Positions 41,019 to 49,278 of a DNA stretch of 64,000 bases are shown here, piece by piece. Made by a program: the position numbers and the translations under genes. The stretch lies in NCBI RefSeq assembly GCF_009834125.1, contig NZ_CP047146.1, positions 8,896,501-8,960,500 on the forward strand. Reading direction: 5' to 3'. The notes beneath the pieces were generated by a model. It was given only the letters and a program-made list of their open reading frames with translations. It was not told the origin of the DNA and did not search any database. The stretch's first letter is position 1. Each line of letters opens with the position of its first letter. Source of the stretch: Streptomyces sp. GS7. GTDB taxonomy: Bacteria > Actinomycetota > Actinomycetes > Streptomycetales > Streptomycetaceae.

Positions 41019-42485
41019 GTGACCGACGAGCTCACACCGGAGACCCCGGACGAGGAAGAGCAGCCGATCAAGCAGCGCAAGAACGGCCTGTACCCGGGCG
41101 TATCGGACGAGCTCACCGCGAACATGAAGAGCGGCTGGGCCGACACCGAGCTGCGCGACCTTCAGCCGATCGAGCAGGCGCCGAACGCCGCCCGCCGCCG
41201 CGCGGCGCTGTCCGCCCGCTTCCCCGGCGAGCGCCTGGTGATCCCGGCGGGCAACCTCAAGACCCGCTCCAACGACACCGAGTACTCCTTCCGCGCCTCG
41301 ACGGAGTACGTCTACCTCACCGGCGACCAGACCGACGACAGCGTCCTCGTCCTGGAGCCCCGCGACGGGGCCGACGGCCACGACGCGACGATCTACCGCC
41401 TTCCCCGCTCGAACCGCGAGAACGGCGAGTTCTGGCTGAACGGGATGGGCGAGCTGTGGGTGGGCCGCCGGCACAGCCTGAGCGAGTCCGCGGCGCTGCT
41501 GGGCGTCGCCTGCAAGGACGTCCGGGAGCTGACCGGTGCGCTCAAGGAGGCCACCGGCCCGGTCCGGGTCGTCCGCGGCCATGACGCCGGGGTCCAGGAG
41601 GCGCTGCGCGACAAGGTGACCGCGGAGCGCGACGAAGAGCTGCGGGTGTACCTCTCCGAAGCCCGGGCGATCAAGGACGAGTTCGAGATCGGCGAGCTCC
41701 AGAAGGCCGTGGACTCGACCGTGCGCGGCTTCGAGGACGTCGTCAAGGTCCTGGACAAGGCCGAGGCGACCAGCGAGCGCTACATCGAGGGCACCTTCTT
41801 CCTGCGCGCCCGCGTCGAGGGCAACGACATCGGCTACGGCTCCATCTGCGCCGCCGGGCCGCACGCCACCACCCTGCACTGGGTCCGCAACGACGGCGCG
41901 GTCCGCTCCGGCGAGCTGCTGCTGCTGGACGCGGGCGTGGAGACCACCACCCTCTACACCGCGGACGTCACCCGCACCCTGCCGATCAACGGCCGGTACA
42001 CCGACCTCCAGCGCAAGATCTACGACGCGGTGTACGAGGCCCAGGAGGCGGGCATCGCGGCCGTCAAGCCGGGCGCCGCCTACCGCGACTTCCACGACGC
42101 GGCGCAGCGGGTGCTGACCGAGAAGCTGGTCGAGTGGGGCCTGGTCGAGGGCCCGGTCGAGCGCGTCCTGGAGCTGGGCCTGCAGCGCCGCTGGACCCTG
42201 CACGGCACCGGCCACATGCTCGGCCTGGACGTCCACGACTGCGCCGCGGCCCGCACCGAGGCGTACGTCAACGGCACGCTGGAGCCCGGCATGGTGCTGA
42301 CCGTCGAGCCCGGTCTGTACTTCCAGGCGGACGACCTGACCGTCCCCGAGGAGTACCGCGGCATCGGCGTCCGGATCGAGGACGACATCCTGGTGACGGA
42401 GGACGGCAACCGCAACCTGTCGGCGGCGCTGCCGCGCCGGTCGGACGAGGTCGAGGCGTGGATGGCCGGGCTGCTCGGCAAGTAG
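41019..42485 (+). CDS. pepP: Aminopeptidase P (Xaa-Pro aminopeptidase)
   Basis: AAAAGGAGG (41006-41014) gives a workable spacing to GTG 41019, while ATG 41016 lies only one base after it. The 488-residue enzyme has an N-terminal AMP_N domain (FPGERLVIPAGNLKTRSNDT, YLTGDQTDDSVLVLEP) and a pita-bread catalytic domain. The dimetal ligands are visible: Asp in LLLLDAGVETTTLYTADVTR, His in HGTGHMLGLDVHD, Glu in VLTVEPGLYF and Glu in GVRIEDDILVT. It removes N-terminal residues before proline in the cytosol using Mn. It is transcribed alone and followed directly by a MITE. Confidence 0.92.
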   Translation: MTDELTPETPDEEEQPIKQRKNGLYPGVSDELTANMKSGWADTELRDLQPIEQAPNAARRRAALSARFPGERLVIPAGNLKTRSNDTEYSFRASTEYVYLTGDQTDDSVLVLEPRDGADGHDATIYRLPRSNRENGEFWLNGMGELWVGRRHSLSESAALLGVACKDVRELTGALKEATGPVRVVRGHDAGVQEALRDKVTAERDEELRVYLSEARAIKDEFEIGELQKAVDSTVRGFEDVVKVLDKAEATSERYIEGTFFLRARVEGNDIGYGSICAAGPHATTLHWVRNDGAVRSGELLLLDAGVETTTLYTADVTRTLPINGRYTDLQRKIYDAVYEAQEAGIAAVKPGAAYRDFHDAAQRVLTEKLVEWGLVEGPVERVLELGLQRRWTLHGTGHMLGLDVHDCAAARTEAYVNGTLEPGMVLTVEPGLYFQADDLTVPEEYRGIGVRIEDDILVTEDGNRNLSAALPRRSDEVEAWMAGLLGK

Positions 42486-42491
42486 GCCCGG

Positions 42492-42672
42492 CCAGGCCCT
42501 GTCGTCACACTCCCGTCGCCTGCCCGAAGGGCGGGCCGGGCGGCGTCCGGTGCGTGCTGTCCGCGTGCCGGGCGATGGCCCCTGTACTTGGAGTACTGGG
42601 GTCGTCGTCCGGTGCGGCGAGAGTGCGTGCCGGGCGTCGGCAGGCAGGCGGGAGTTTGACGACAGGGCCTGG
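42492..42672. mobile_element. 181-bp MITE
   Basis: Both ends carry a near-perfect inverted repeat of about 33 bp. The left end reads CCAGGCCCTGTCGTCACACT; the right end, reversed, reads CCAGGCCCTGTCGTCAAACT, both continuing CCCG. CGG flanks both ends as a possible 3-bp target duplication. No coding potential lies inside. It sits 7 bp behind the pepP stop. A partial relative is at 4576-4599. Such elements in Streptomyces are probably mobilised by an IS5-like transposase, which is not present here. Confidence 0.8.
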
Positions 42673-42698
42673 CGGCGCGTAGCGGTGGTGGCCCGCCG

Positions 42699-43322
42699 CT
42701 ACGCGCCGTTCGTCTTCGTGCGGAACGCGCCCGCCTGTGCCGCCGCCCAGGCGGCGGTGGCCGCGGACTCGGCGAGGTCGGGGTCCACGGGGTGGCGTTC
42801 GATCAGGATCCGGTAGTAGAAGGGCGCACCGAGGGCCGCCATCACGGCCTTCGGGTCGGTGTCCGCGGGCAGTTCACCGCGGGCGATGCCGCGCTCCACC
42901 ATCGCGCCGGCCAGCACCAGCCGCTCGTCGAAGAAGGTCCGCAGCGCGGTGGCCGCCTGCGGGTCGCGGGCCCCGGCGGCGACCACCGCCTCGATCAGGC
43001 TGCGCATCCGGGGATCCCCGTAGAACGCCGCGATCGCGCGGGCCAGTGCGTGCAGATCGCCGGGGAGGGTGCCGCTGTCCGGCAGCGGCACGCTCCCGCT
43101 CAGGTCGGTGAGCAGCTCGCAGACCAGTCCCTCGATGCCACGCCACCGGCGGTAGAGCGTCGCGAGGTGGACCCCCGAGCGCTGGGCGACCCGCTCCATG
43201 GTGAGCGCGGCGAAGCCGCCCTCGCCCAACTCTGCGAAGACGGCGGCGAGTACGGCCTGGCGGGTGCGGGCCGTCCGGCCTCCGGGGCGGGTCTCGCCCG
43301 GGGGGTGGTGCGCGGTCGTCAC
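42699..43322 (-). CDS. TetR-family transcriptional regulator
   Basis: GTG 43322 starts a 207-residue protein with an N-terminal helix-turn-helix (ARTRQAVLAAVFAELGEGGF, LTMERVAQRSGVHLATLYRR). A ligand-binding TetR_C-type region follows (ALARAIAAFYGDPRMRSLIE, LRTFFDERLVLAGAMVERGI). It diverges from no close gene on the plus strand. The upstream spacer has two palindromes suited to TetR binding (43391-43426). The SDR gene lies upstream, also on the minus strand, across 281 bp. The target gene and ligand are unknown. Confidence 0.88.
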   Translation of the reverse strand: MTTAHHPPGETRPGGRTARTRQAVLAAVFAELGEGGFAALTMERVAQRSGVHLATLYRRWRGIEGLVCELLTDLSGSVPLPDSGTLPGDLHALARAIAAFYGDPRMRSLIEAVVAAGARDPQAATALRTFFDERLVLAGAMVERGIARGELPADTDPKAVMAALGAPFYYRILIERHPVDPDLAESAATAAWAAAQAGAFRTKTNGA

Positions 43323-43390
43323 GGCGGCTCCGTTGTGCGGTGCGTAGTGCGGTCCGTAGTGCAGATTGCAGTGCGGGTTCTGGCCAAGTA

Positions 43391-43426
43391 TTGTCCGACA
43401 AAGATAAACGCGAGCAAGTTCGCGTT
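43391..43426. promoter_or_regulatory. Two palindromic operator candidates upstream of the TetR gene
   Basis: TTGTCCGACAA at 43391-43401 is a perfect 11-bp palindrome. AACGCGA...TCGCGTT at 43407-43426 is an inverted repeat with 7-bp arms and a 6-base spacer. Both lie in an AT-richer patch between the TetR gene and the SDR gene and fit TetR autoregulation. Confidence 0.6.
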
Positions 43427-43603
43427 AATCCTGGTGCGCGCTGGTCTCGCTGGGCAAGGGGACGCCGCGGGGGAGGTCCTCCCACCACGAGACCGCGCTG
43501 CCCACCGGCTTTCAAGGGCGATTTCCAGCCACGCCCGGTGATCTTCCGAGTTGCCGATGTCCGCCCGCCCTGGCAAGGGCGACCGACGCGGCACCCGGTG
43601 CCG

Positions 43604-44416
43604 TCAGCGCAGCCCGTGCCGCCGCGCCACCATCCGCTCCACCGCCCCGTCGGACAGCAGCCGGCGGAGCAGGAAGACCACGGGGGCGTTGCTGCCGACC
43701 GCGTAGTGCGGCTTCGGGCGGGCGGCCTCGATCGCCTTGACGACGGTCGCGGCGACCGTGGCCGGGGAGACCCCGTTCGCCTCGTTGGCGTTCAGGGCGG
43801 CCAGCATCGTCCGGTAGCCGTCCGCGAACGGCGAGTCGGCGGCGAGGTACTGGGTCCGCCGCTCGCTGATGCCGGTGGCGATCGACCCCGGTTCGACCGT
43901 GGTGACGGCCACACCGTACGGGGCGACCTCGCGGCGGGCGGCGCTCGCGAAACCCTTGACGGCGGCCTTCGACGCCACGTACGAGGAGCGGTAGGCGAGC
44001 GGGAAGCTGGCCAGCATCGAGCCGACCATGACCACCCGGCCGAAGCCGCGCTCCCGCATGCCCGGCAGCACGAGCTGGCTGAGCCGCACCGCGCCGAAGA
44101 CGTTCAGCTCGAAGAGCCGCCGCACCGCGTCCATGGGCAGCTCCTCGAAGGGGCCGCTCTGGCTCTCCCCGGCGTTGTTGACCAGCACGTCGACCGGGCC
44201 CGCGGCGGCGGCGCACGCCTCGATGGCGGCCTCGTCGGTGAGGTCCAGCGCGAGGTAGGAGACGCCGGGGACGGGCGCGCGGACCGCCGACGGGTCGCGG
44301 CTGGTGCCCAGCACGCGGTAGCCGCGGGCGACCAGCGCCGCCGCCACCGCCGCCCCGATCCCGGAGGAGGCGCCCGTCACCAGGGCGGTCCGGCCGGCCG
44401 CCGGCGCCCCGGTCAC
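43604..44416 (-). CDS. Short-chain dehydrogenase/reductase (classical SDR)
   Basis: The 270-residue protein overlaps the FAD dehydrogenase gene by 4 bases (ATG/GTG in the stop). It has the cofactor motif TALVTGASSGIGAAVA, the NNAG motif (VDVLVNNAGESQ), the catalytic Ser in VVMVGSMLAS, and the YxxxK motif SSYVASKAAVKG. Motif TSRDPSAV after the second strand favours NADP(H). The substrate is unknown. It forms an operon with the upstream FAD-dependent dehydrogenase and TetR regulator. Confidence 0.92.
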   Translation of the reverse strand: MTGAPAAGRTALVTGASSGIGAAVAAALVARGYRVLGTSRDPSAVRAPVPGVSYLALDLTDEAAIEACAAAAGPVDVLVNNAGESQSGPFEELPMDAVRRLFELNVFGAVRLSQLVLPGMRERGFGRVVMVGSMLASFPLAYRSSYVASKAAVKGFASAARREVAPYGVAVTTVEPGSIATGISERRTQYLAADSPFADGYRTMLAALNANEANGVSPATVAATVVKAIEAARPKPHYAVGSNAPVVFLLRRLLSDGAVERMVARRHGLR

Positions 44417-46074
44417 GCCAGGCTCCGGGCCAGCGCGCGCCCCGCCGCCCGGCCGGAGAAGATGCAGCCGCCCAGGAAGGTGCCCTCCAGCGCGTTGTAG
44501 CCGTGCACCCCGCCGCCGCCGAATCCGGCGACCTCGCCCGCCGCGTACAGCCCGTCGAAGACCGACCCGTCCGGGCGCACCACCTGCGAGTCGAGGGTGG
44601 TCTCCAGCCCGCCCAGCGTCTTGCGGGTCAGCAGATGCAGCCGTACCGCGATCAGCGGGCCGTGCGCCGGATCGAGCAGGCGGTGCGGTCTGGCGACCCG
44701 GGTGAGCCGGTCCGGCCAGTACTCCCGCGCGTTGTGCACCGCCATCAGCTGGAGGTCCTTGGAGAAGGCGTGCCCCACCTCCCGGTCCCGGGCCGTCACC
44801 TCCCGCTCAACCCGCGCGAAATCCAGGGGCGTTGCGGGCTCCAGCGCGTTCATCCCGGCGACCAGCTCCCGCAGGGTCCGCCGTACGACGAAGTCCTCGC
44901 CCCGGTCGAGGAACGCCTGGACGGGGCCCGGCGCCCCCTTCTTCACCCGCGACAGCGCGAGCTTGAGGTCCTTGCCCGTGATGTCCGGGTTCTGCTCGGA
45001 GCCCGACAGCGCGAACTCCTTCTCCACGATCGCCCGGGTCAGCACGAACCAGGTGTGGTCGTGCCCGGTGTGCACGATGTGGCGCAGGGTGGCGAGCGTG
45101 TCGTGCCCGGGGAAGAGGGGGGCGGGCAGCCGCCGCCCGGTCGCGTCCAGCCACAGGGACGACGGCCCGGGGATGATCCGGATGGCGTGGTCGGGCCAGA
45201 CCGGGTCCCAGTTCTTGATGCCCTCGGTGTAGTGCCACATCCGGTCGCGGTTGACGATCGAGCCGCCGGCGCCCTCGGTGATCTCCAGCATCCGCCCGTC
45301 CACGTAGGCGGGCACCCCGGTGATCATCGACCGGGGCACCGGGCCGATCCGGTCCACCGGCCAGTTCTTGCGGACCAGTTCGTGATTGCCGCCGATGCCG
45401 CCGGAGGTGACCACCACCGCCTGCGCCCGGAACGCGAACTCCCCCGCCGCCTCCCGCGACGACGCCACCCCGCGCGGCTCGGCCGACGGCACCAGCGTCG
45501 TCCCGCGCACCCCGACGGCGGCCCCGTCCTCCACGATCAGCTCGTCGACCCGGTGCCGGTGCCGGAAGACCACCAGCCCGCGCTCGGCCGCCGCCCGCAC
45601 CGGCTCGGCGAACACCCGGACGACCTCGGGCCCGGTCCCCCAGGTGAGGTGGAAGCGGGGGACGGAGTTGCCGTGCCCGGTCGCGGTGCCGGCCCCGCGC
45701 TCGGCCCAGCCGACGGTCGGCGTCACCCGCAGCCCGAGCCGGTAGAGGTAGTCGCGCTTCTCCCCGGCGGCGAAGTCCACGTAGGCGTGGGCCCATTGGC
45801 GCGGCCAGTGGTCCTCGCGCTCGCGGTCGAAGCCCGCCGAGTCCAGCCAGTCGGCCAGCGCCAGCTCCCGGGAGTCGCGGATGCCCACCCGCCGCTGCTC
45901 CGGGCTGTCGACCAGGAACAGCCCGCCCAGCGACCAGAACGCCTGGCCGCCGAGGTTGGCCTCGCTCTCCTGGTCGACGACGATCACCCGGCGCCCCGCG
46001 CGGGTCAGTTCGTACGTCGCGACCAGGCCGGCGAGCCCGGCTCCTACGACGATGACATCGGCGTCGTCGCTCAT
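44413..46074 (-). CDS. FAD-binding dehydrogenase (KstD/fumarate reductase-like flavoprotein)
   Basis: ATG 46074 starts MSDDADVIVVGAGLAGLVAT, a Rossmann GxGxxG with the ribose-binding acid in VIVVDQESEANLGGQAFWS. The 553 residues continue with the family motif VVVTSGGIGGNHELVRKNWP and the C-terminal FAD-binding DGLYAAGEVAGFGGGGVHGY. There is no signal peptide. These flavoproteins desaturate steroids or related ketones, or act as fumarate reductase-like enzymes; the active-site evidence is insufficient to choose. The gene lies 9 bp downstream of a TetR gene and overlaps the SDR gene, so the three form one operon. Confidence 0.9.
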   Translation of the reverse strand: MSDDADVIVVGAGLAGLVATYELTRAGRRVIVVDQESEANLGGQAFWSLGGLFLVDSPEQRRVGIRDSRELALADWLDSAGFDREREDHWPRQWAHAYVDFAAGEKRDYLYRLGLRVTPTVGWAERGAGTATGHGNSVPRFHLTWGTGPEVVRVFAEPVRAAAERGLVVFRHRHRVDELIVEDGAAVGVRGTTLVPSAEPRGVASSREAAGEFAFRAQAVVVTSGGIGGNHELVRKNWPVDRIGPVPRSMITGVPAYVDGRMLEITEGAGGSIVNRDRMWHYTEGIKNWDPVWPDHAIRIIPGPSSLWLDATGRRLPAPLFPGHDTLATLRHIVHTGHDHTWFVLTRAIVEKEFALSGSEQNPDITGKDLKLALSRVKKGAPGPVQAFLDRGEDFVVRRTLRELVAGMNALEPATPLDFARVEREVTARDREVGHAFSKDLQLMAVHNAREYWPDRLTRVARPHRLLDPAHGPLIAVRLHLLTRKTLGGLETTLDSQVVRPDGSVFDGLYAAGEVAGFGGGGVHGYNALEGTFLGGCIFSGRAAGRALARSLA

Positions 46075-46083
46075 GACGGCTCC

Positions 46084-46764
46084 TCAGGACGGTGACGGCG
46101 GTTGCGCGGTGGGCGGTCGGTCGGTCGGTGCGGGGGTGCTGTAGGCGTCCAGCACGTTCAGGAAGAGCGCGGCACGGCGCTCGCGGACACGGTCCTCGTC
46201 CGGCTCCATCAGGACCTGTACGGCGGTCCCGTCGTGGACGGCGACCAGGGCGTGGCCGAGCGCGGCCGGATCGGCGACCCGGCGGCCGGCCCGCTCCAGC
46301 GCGGCCACCACGACCGGCAGGACGGTGTCCTGGACAGCCTGTTCGCGGGCGACCACGACATGCCGGAGGGACGGATTCCGCAGCGCATGCGCGGTGAACT
46401 CCGCCGAGACCCGGTACCAGGCGTCCTCGACGGGTATCGCCTCCAGCGCCGCCCGCACCGCTTCCCGCGGCGTCGCCGACGGGGCATCCGCCAGCGCGGC
46501 CCGCAGGTCGTCGAGCAGCCGCGCCGAACGCTCCTCCCACATGGCGAGGAACAGCTCGTCCAGCGAGACGAAGTTGGAGTAGAACGCACCGCGCGTGAAG
46601 CCCGCCCGCTCGCAGACCTGCTCGACGGTGGACCGCCCGAAGCCGGTCTCGGCGAACACCTCCAGCGCGGCGTCCAGCAGCCGCCGCCGGGTCCGGCCCC
46701 GGCGGGCGGTGACGCGCTGCGGCGCGGCCTGCCGCGCGCTCGCCTGCTCAGGGGTGGTCGGCAT
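46084..46764 (-). CDS. TetR-family transcriptional regulator
   Basis: ATG 46764 (MPTTPEQASARQAAPQRVTA) was chosen over the longer frame because the operator pair at 46790-46823 lies directly upstream. The 226-residue protein has the HTH RRRLLDAALEVFAETGFGRS, VEQVCERAGFTRGAFYSNFV, and a C-terminal domain with MWEERSARLLDDLRAALADA. It is the first gene of an operon with the FAD dehydrogenase and SDR genes and probably represses it. Confidence 0.9.
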   Translation of the reverse strand: MPTTPEQASARQAAPQRVTARRGRTRRRLLDAALEVFAETGFGRSTVEQVCERAGFTRGAFYSNFVSLDELFLAMWEERSARLLDDLRAALADAPSATPREAVRAALEAIPVEDAWYRVSAEFTAHALRNPSLRHVVVAREQAVQDTVLPVVVAALERAGRRVADPAALGHALVAVHDGTAVQVLMEPDEDRVRERRAALFLNVLDAYSTPAPTDRPPTAQPPSPS

Positions 46765-46789
46765 CGGGATCCGTCCTCGTCGATCGTTC

Positions 46790-46823
46790 GATACATGAAC
46801 GTATCCGATGCATGGATGTATCG
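46790..46823. promoter_or_regulatory. Tandem TetR operators GATACATGAACGTATC / GATGCATGGATGTATC
   Basis: Two related 16-bp imperfect palindromes begin at 46790 and 46808, 18 bp apart, and also nest in a larger repeat CGATACAT...ATGTATCG. They lie 25 bp upstream of the TetR start codon, in the expected place for autorepression. Confidence 0.7.
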
Positions 46824-46969
46824 ACAAGGGACGGACGGGGCCAGAGGGAGGCGGGGGGGGTGCCACAAGGACGTGCCGGGCGGGGCGAGACACGTCGGGG
46901 CGCGGGCACCCGCACACCGGACGCCGCCCGCGGAGCACCCGCGGGCGGCGTCCTCACGGCTCCGGTTGA

Positions 46970-47350
46970 TCAGTTCCGACGGCGGCGCCGTTGGCCGTAC
47001 GGACCGTGACGATCGTGGGCGCGCCACTCTTCGTCGTAGGGGTCCCGGTCCCCGCCCTCTTCTTTCCCTCCGGCCGCGGCGATGACCTCACCCCGGCGGG
47101 CCTTCCCCAGCAACGAGTCGAGCGGGTCGGGCTGCCCATCGCCGTAGCGGTCGGGATCAGGCAGCGGTCCGGGGCCGGGCGGCTTGAGGGCTATCCGCTT
47201 CACCTTGGAACGCTTCGGCGCGGCGCCGCGCTCGGCACCGGACGCCCTGCGGTCCTCCGGAGGCCGACTCGGCCGAGCCTGCCCCCGCTCCCTGGACTCG
47301 GGAACTCCGTCCGCTCCGCTTTCCGGATGCGGCGATGACGTACCACCCAT
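46970..47350 (-). CDS. Hydrophilic hypothetical protein
   Basis: ATG 47350 follows a GGGGG run by 7 bases. The 126-residue product, MGGTSSPHPESGADGVPESR, is charged and mostly disordered. It has one better-ordered stretch, KRSKVKRIALKPPGPGPLPD, then PDRYGDGQPDPLDSLLGKAR. It ends in RQRRRRN-type basic residues. I recognise no family. Codon-position bias supports translation, but compositional bias makes this uncertain. Confidence 0.5.
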   Translation of the reverse strand: MGGTSSPHPESGADGVPESRERGQARPSRPPEDRRASGAERGAAPKRSKVKRIALKPPGPGPLPDPDRYGDGQPDPLDSLLGKARRGEVIAAAGGKEEGGDRDPYDEEWRAHDRHGPYGQRRRRRN

Positions 47351-47563
47351 GTACCGGCCCCCGCCCGTCGAGTCGTCTCAACCACCGTCAATTCTACCGA
47401 AAAAGCCGGGAAGAAGCGGTGCGACCTCGCACGTCACCCACCCGAACTTCCCTTATTCCGAGGCCAGTTCAGGGGCCCTTTCAGGGACCCTCGCCCTCGG
47501 CGCCCGTTCGGCATCCAAGATCGCGGGACCAGGGTTCCCGGGTACGGGCTCCTTCTCGACCGG

Positions 47564-48061
47564 CTACGACGCCATCGGAAGCGCCGCGCCCTCGCGCCAC
47601 TTGAGGATCTTGTCGAAGCTGACCACGGCGCCGCGTCGGCCGGTGCGGTTGCGGTACTGGACGTGGTCGGTGAGGGCTTCGATCAGAAAAAGCCCCCGGC
47701 CGTCCTCGGCGAATGCGGGGGCCTGCGCGGGGGTGGGGACGGGAGCCGGCGTCAGCGCGCGGTCCGTCGCGGTATGGGGAACGGTATGGGGAGGGGCGGC
47801 GCGGCGGAAGCCCGGTCCGGAGTCGGTGACTTCGATGCGGCAGGTGTCGCCGTCGATGTAGGCGGTGACGCGGTAGTCGTCGGTGGCGGCGTCGCCGCCG
47901 TGCTCGACGGCGTTCGCACAGGCTTCGGAGAGGGCGACCGACAGGTCGTAGCAGATGTCCGGGTCGACGCCGGCCGTCTCCATCGTGCCCAGCAGCAGAC
48001 GACGGGCGAGCGGCACACTCGCGGCCTCACGCCGCAGATGGAGGGTCCACCAGATGCTCAT
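47564..48061 (-). CDS. RsbW-like ATP-binding anti-sigma regulator
   Basis: ATG 48061 follows AGGAGGCTGGAGCG. The 165-residue protein is a compact HATPase_c domain. The N-box is YDLSVALSEACANAVEHGGD, the D-box is IEVTDSGPGF, and the G2 box is EDGRGLFLIEALTDHVQYRN, with the GRGL pattern of RsbW/SpoIIAB. It probably phosphorylates an anti-anti-sigma factor or binds a sigma factor. A Pro/Ala loop is inserted before the G2 box. No partner gene is adjacent. Confidence 0.9.
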   Translation of the reverse strand: MSIWWTLHLRREAASVPLARRLLLGTMETAGVDPDICYDLSVALSEACANAVEHGGDAATDDYRVTAYIDGDTCRIEVTDSGPGFRRAAPPHTVPHTATDRALTPAPVPTPAQAPAFAEDGRGLFLIEALTDHVQYRNRTGRRGAVVSFDKILKWREGAALPMAS

Positions 48062-48315
48062 CGCTCCAGCCTCCTGGCCACGGCTCGACATACCGATACC
48101 TATTGCCGTGCCGCAAGGTCCGTAAGCATGTCCGGGACGTGATACCGCTCATTCGGCGGATGCGAAAGGTGAGCGCATAGGTGTAGGCGAGGCGCCGCGT
48201 GCGCGCCGTCGCGCGCCCTGGCGGACGCCCTCGACGCCCCGGCGGGCGCCCCCGTGAGCGGTGCCGTGCCGTAGGTGGTGAAACCCTGCCGTAGGCGGTG
48301 GATAAGGGCAGTGGG

Positions 48316-49161
48316 ATGATGGCGCCCGCCATGACTGCCCCGCCCGCCCCCACCGCGCGCGCTGCCGCCGATCTGCGGCTGCTGAGGGCCGCGGTGTTCA
48401 CCGCGGTCTGCGTCGTGCTGTCCGCCGCCGGGCACATGGCCGCCTCGTTCGCCGCCGTTCCGCTGTGGACGCTGGGCCTGGCCTGCGCCGCGGTGTTCGC
48501 GGTGGCGGCGCCGCTGGCCGGGCGGGAACGCTCGCTGCCGGGGATCGCGGCCGGACTCGCGGTGGGCCAGCTGGCGCTGCACTCGCTGTTCGCGATGGGG
48601 CAGCACCGCATGGCGGCGCGGCCCCCCGGCGTCTCCGACGAGACGGCCGTCGCGCTGGCCCGGCACCTGACGTGCGGGCTCGACGGCGTACGGCTGGACG
48701 GCGGCCAGGCGCGGCGGCTGCTCGGCCCCGGCGGCATGGACCTGGCCACGTCGGCCGGGCTGACGGGCTCCGGCGGACATGCCATGGGCGGTGGCGCGGA
48801 CGGCGGGTGGACGATGTCGCACTGCCTGGCGCCGTCGCTGCCCATGCTGCTGGGTCATCTGCTCGCCGCGCTCGCGCTCGGCTGGCTGCTGCGGCGGGGC
48901 GAGGCCGCGCTGTGGCGGCTGGTGCGGCTGTCGGCCCCGGCGGCGCGGGAGGCCGCGGCGCAGGCGCTGGTCAGCGCGCTGCGCTGGGCGCTCACCCTCG
49001 TACGGGCGCTGCTGGCCGGGCTCGGCGCAGCGCACGGCGACGTGCCGCGCGCCCCCGTTTCGTACGGGGATGACAAACCCGGCCCGTGCGATGCCGCGCT
49101 CCACCACAGTGTCGTCAGGCGAGGGCCGCCCGCCCCGGCCTGCCTGGCCCTCGCGGCCTGA
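48316..49161 (+). CDS. Integral membrane protein with His/Met clusters, copper cluster
   Basis: ATG 48316 follows AAGGG by 7 bases; GTG 48298 is an alternative. The 281 residues have about four or five transmembrane helices (VFTAVCVVLSAAGHMAASFA, LWTLGLACAAVFAVAAPLAG, LPMLLGHLLAALALGWLLRR). Potential metal ligands are GHM, HSLFAMGQHRM and a periplasmic loop with GGHAMGGGADGGWTMSHC. It heads a same-strand series with ycnI, sco, ecuC, copCD and dtpA, suggesting a role in copper handling. The His/Met pattern is the only direct hint, and the family name is unknown to me. Confidence 0.7.
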   Translation: MMAPAMTAPPAPTARAAADLRLLRAAVFTAVCVVLSAAGHMAASFAAVPLWTLGLACAAVFAVAAPLAGRERSLPGIAAGLAVGQLALHSLFAMGQHRMAARPPGVSDETAVALARHLTCGLDGVRLDGGQARRLLGPGGMDLATSAGLTGSGGHAMGGGADGGWTMSHCLAPSLPMLLGHLLAALALGWLLRRGEAALWRLVRLSAPAAREAAAQALVSALRWALTLVRALLAGLGAAHGDVPRAPVSYGDDKPGPCDAALHHSVVRRGPPAPACLALAA

Positions 49162-49278
49162 CGCCACGCGCAGCACGCTCCCGGAGGACCGGGGGAGGAC
49201 GGGCCGGCGCGGCGTCGGCGCGCGCCGGCCGGACACCGACCGTCCCCTTTCCCTCCTGTTTTCGTGGAGTGTTTCGTC

